Source: Enchytraeus crypticus (Eukaryota; Annelida; Clitellata; Enchytraeida; Enchytraeidae). Taken from it: a stretch of DNA of 64,000 nucleotides. Of this stretch, positions 63,954 to 64,000 are shown piece by piece; the stretch's first letter is position 1; each line of letters begins with the position of its first letter. The stretch spans positions 567,501-631,500 of the forward strand of contig CAJHZI010000449.1 in the NCBI GenBank assembly GCA_905160935.1, in the 5' to 3' direction. The translations under genes were made by a program, and so were the position numbers. The notes beneath the pieces are model-generated. The model worked only from the letters and a program-made list of their open reading frames with translations. It was not told the origin of the DNA and did no database searches.

Positions 63954-64000
63954 CTGTAAAATAGGTTTCGAGAAATTAATTAAAATTAAGCAAACCAAAG

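Noticed and set aside
5358-63953. UNC-89/obscurin ortholog
   Set aside because: SH3 and kinase fit, but no DH-PH exon is seen between SH3 and the first Ig, there is one kinase rather than two, and the kinase and its Fn3-Fn3-Ig-Fn3 / Ig x5 surroundings read as titin/twitchin class.

Overview
The window is animal (bilaterian, probably invertebrate) nuclear DNA. It is AT-rich and intron-rich, with GT/AG introns, many dinucleotide microsatellites, tRNA-derived SINE-like repeats and decayed non-LTR retrotransposons. I cannot name the species.

One giant gene on the minus strand fills almost the whole window. Thirty-five exons can be joined from 63953 down to 5358 with every reading-frame phase matching. 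The 5' end lies beyond 64000. The joined sequence is 15,581 bp, about 5,190 codons ending in TAA. In transcription order it encodes: an acidic unique region and an SH3 domain (exon 1); Ig; Ig; a linker with three DFRxxL-like motifs, partly on two 49-bp exons; Ig; unique acidic sequence; Ig; divergent Ig; Fn3-Fn3; Ig; Fn3; a short linker; a titin-type kinase domain; and then five Ig domains interrupted by long unique segments. The last large exon (4.65 kb) has two families of 11-residue repeats and a Gln/Ser-rich half. The order Fn3-Fn3-Ig-Fn3-kinase-Ig x5 is that of titin/twitchin-class muscle proteins. The kinase resembles titin kinase most closely and reads NFG where active kinases have DFG. 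The product is therefore probably a sarcomeric (M-band/A-band) scaffold and mechanosensing protein; this is inferred from domains.

Layout: 1-1600, LINE 3' fragments with (TA)n tails and a SINE; 2150-3900, a decayed non-LTR element with a 2A-like motif and an endonuclease domain; 3900-5357, no gene seen; 5358-63953, the titin-like gene. Its introns hold SINE-like families, LINE 3' ends, RT fragments (16.7-17.2, 43.1-43.8 and 55.0-56.8 kb), a Tc1/mariner-like element with 49-bp inverted repeats (36.2-37.2 kb), palindromic hairpins and many minisatellites.

The most unusual non-coding pattern is that many minisatellites lie on or within about 50 bp of splice junctions of this gene, and several contain copies of the splice site itself. 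No second gene is supported. All comparisons to families are from recall and motif reading; no search was run.
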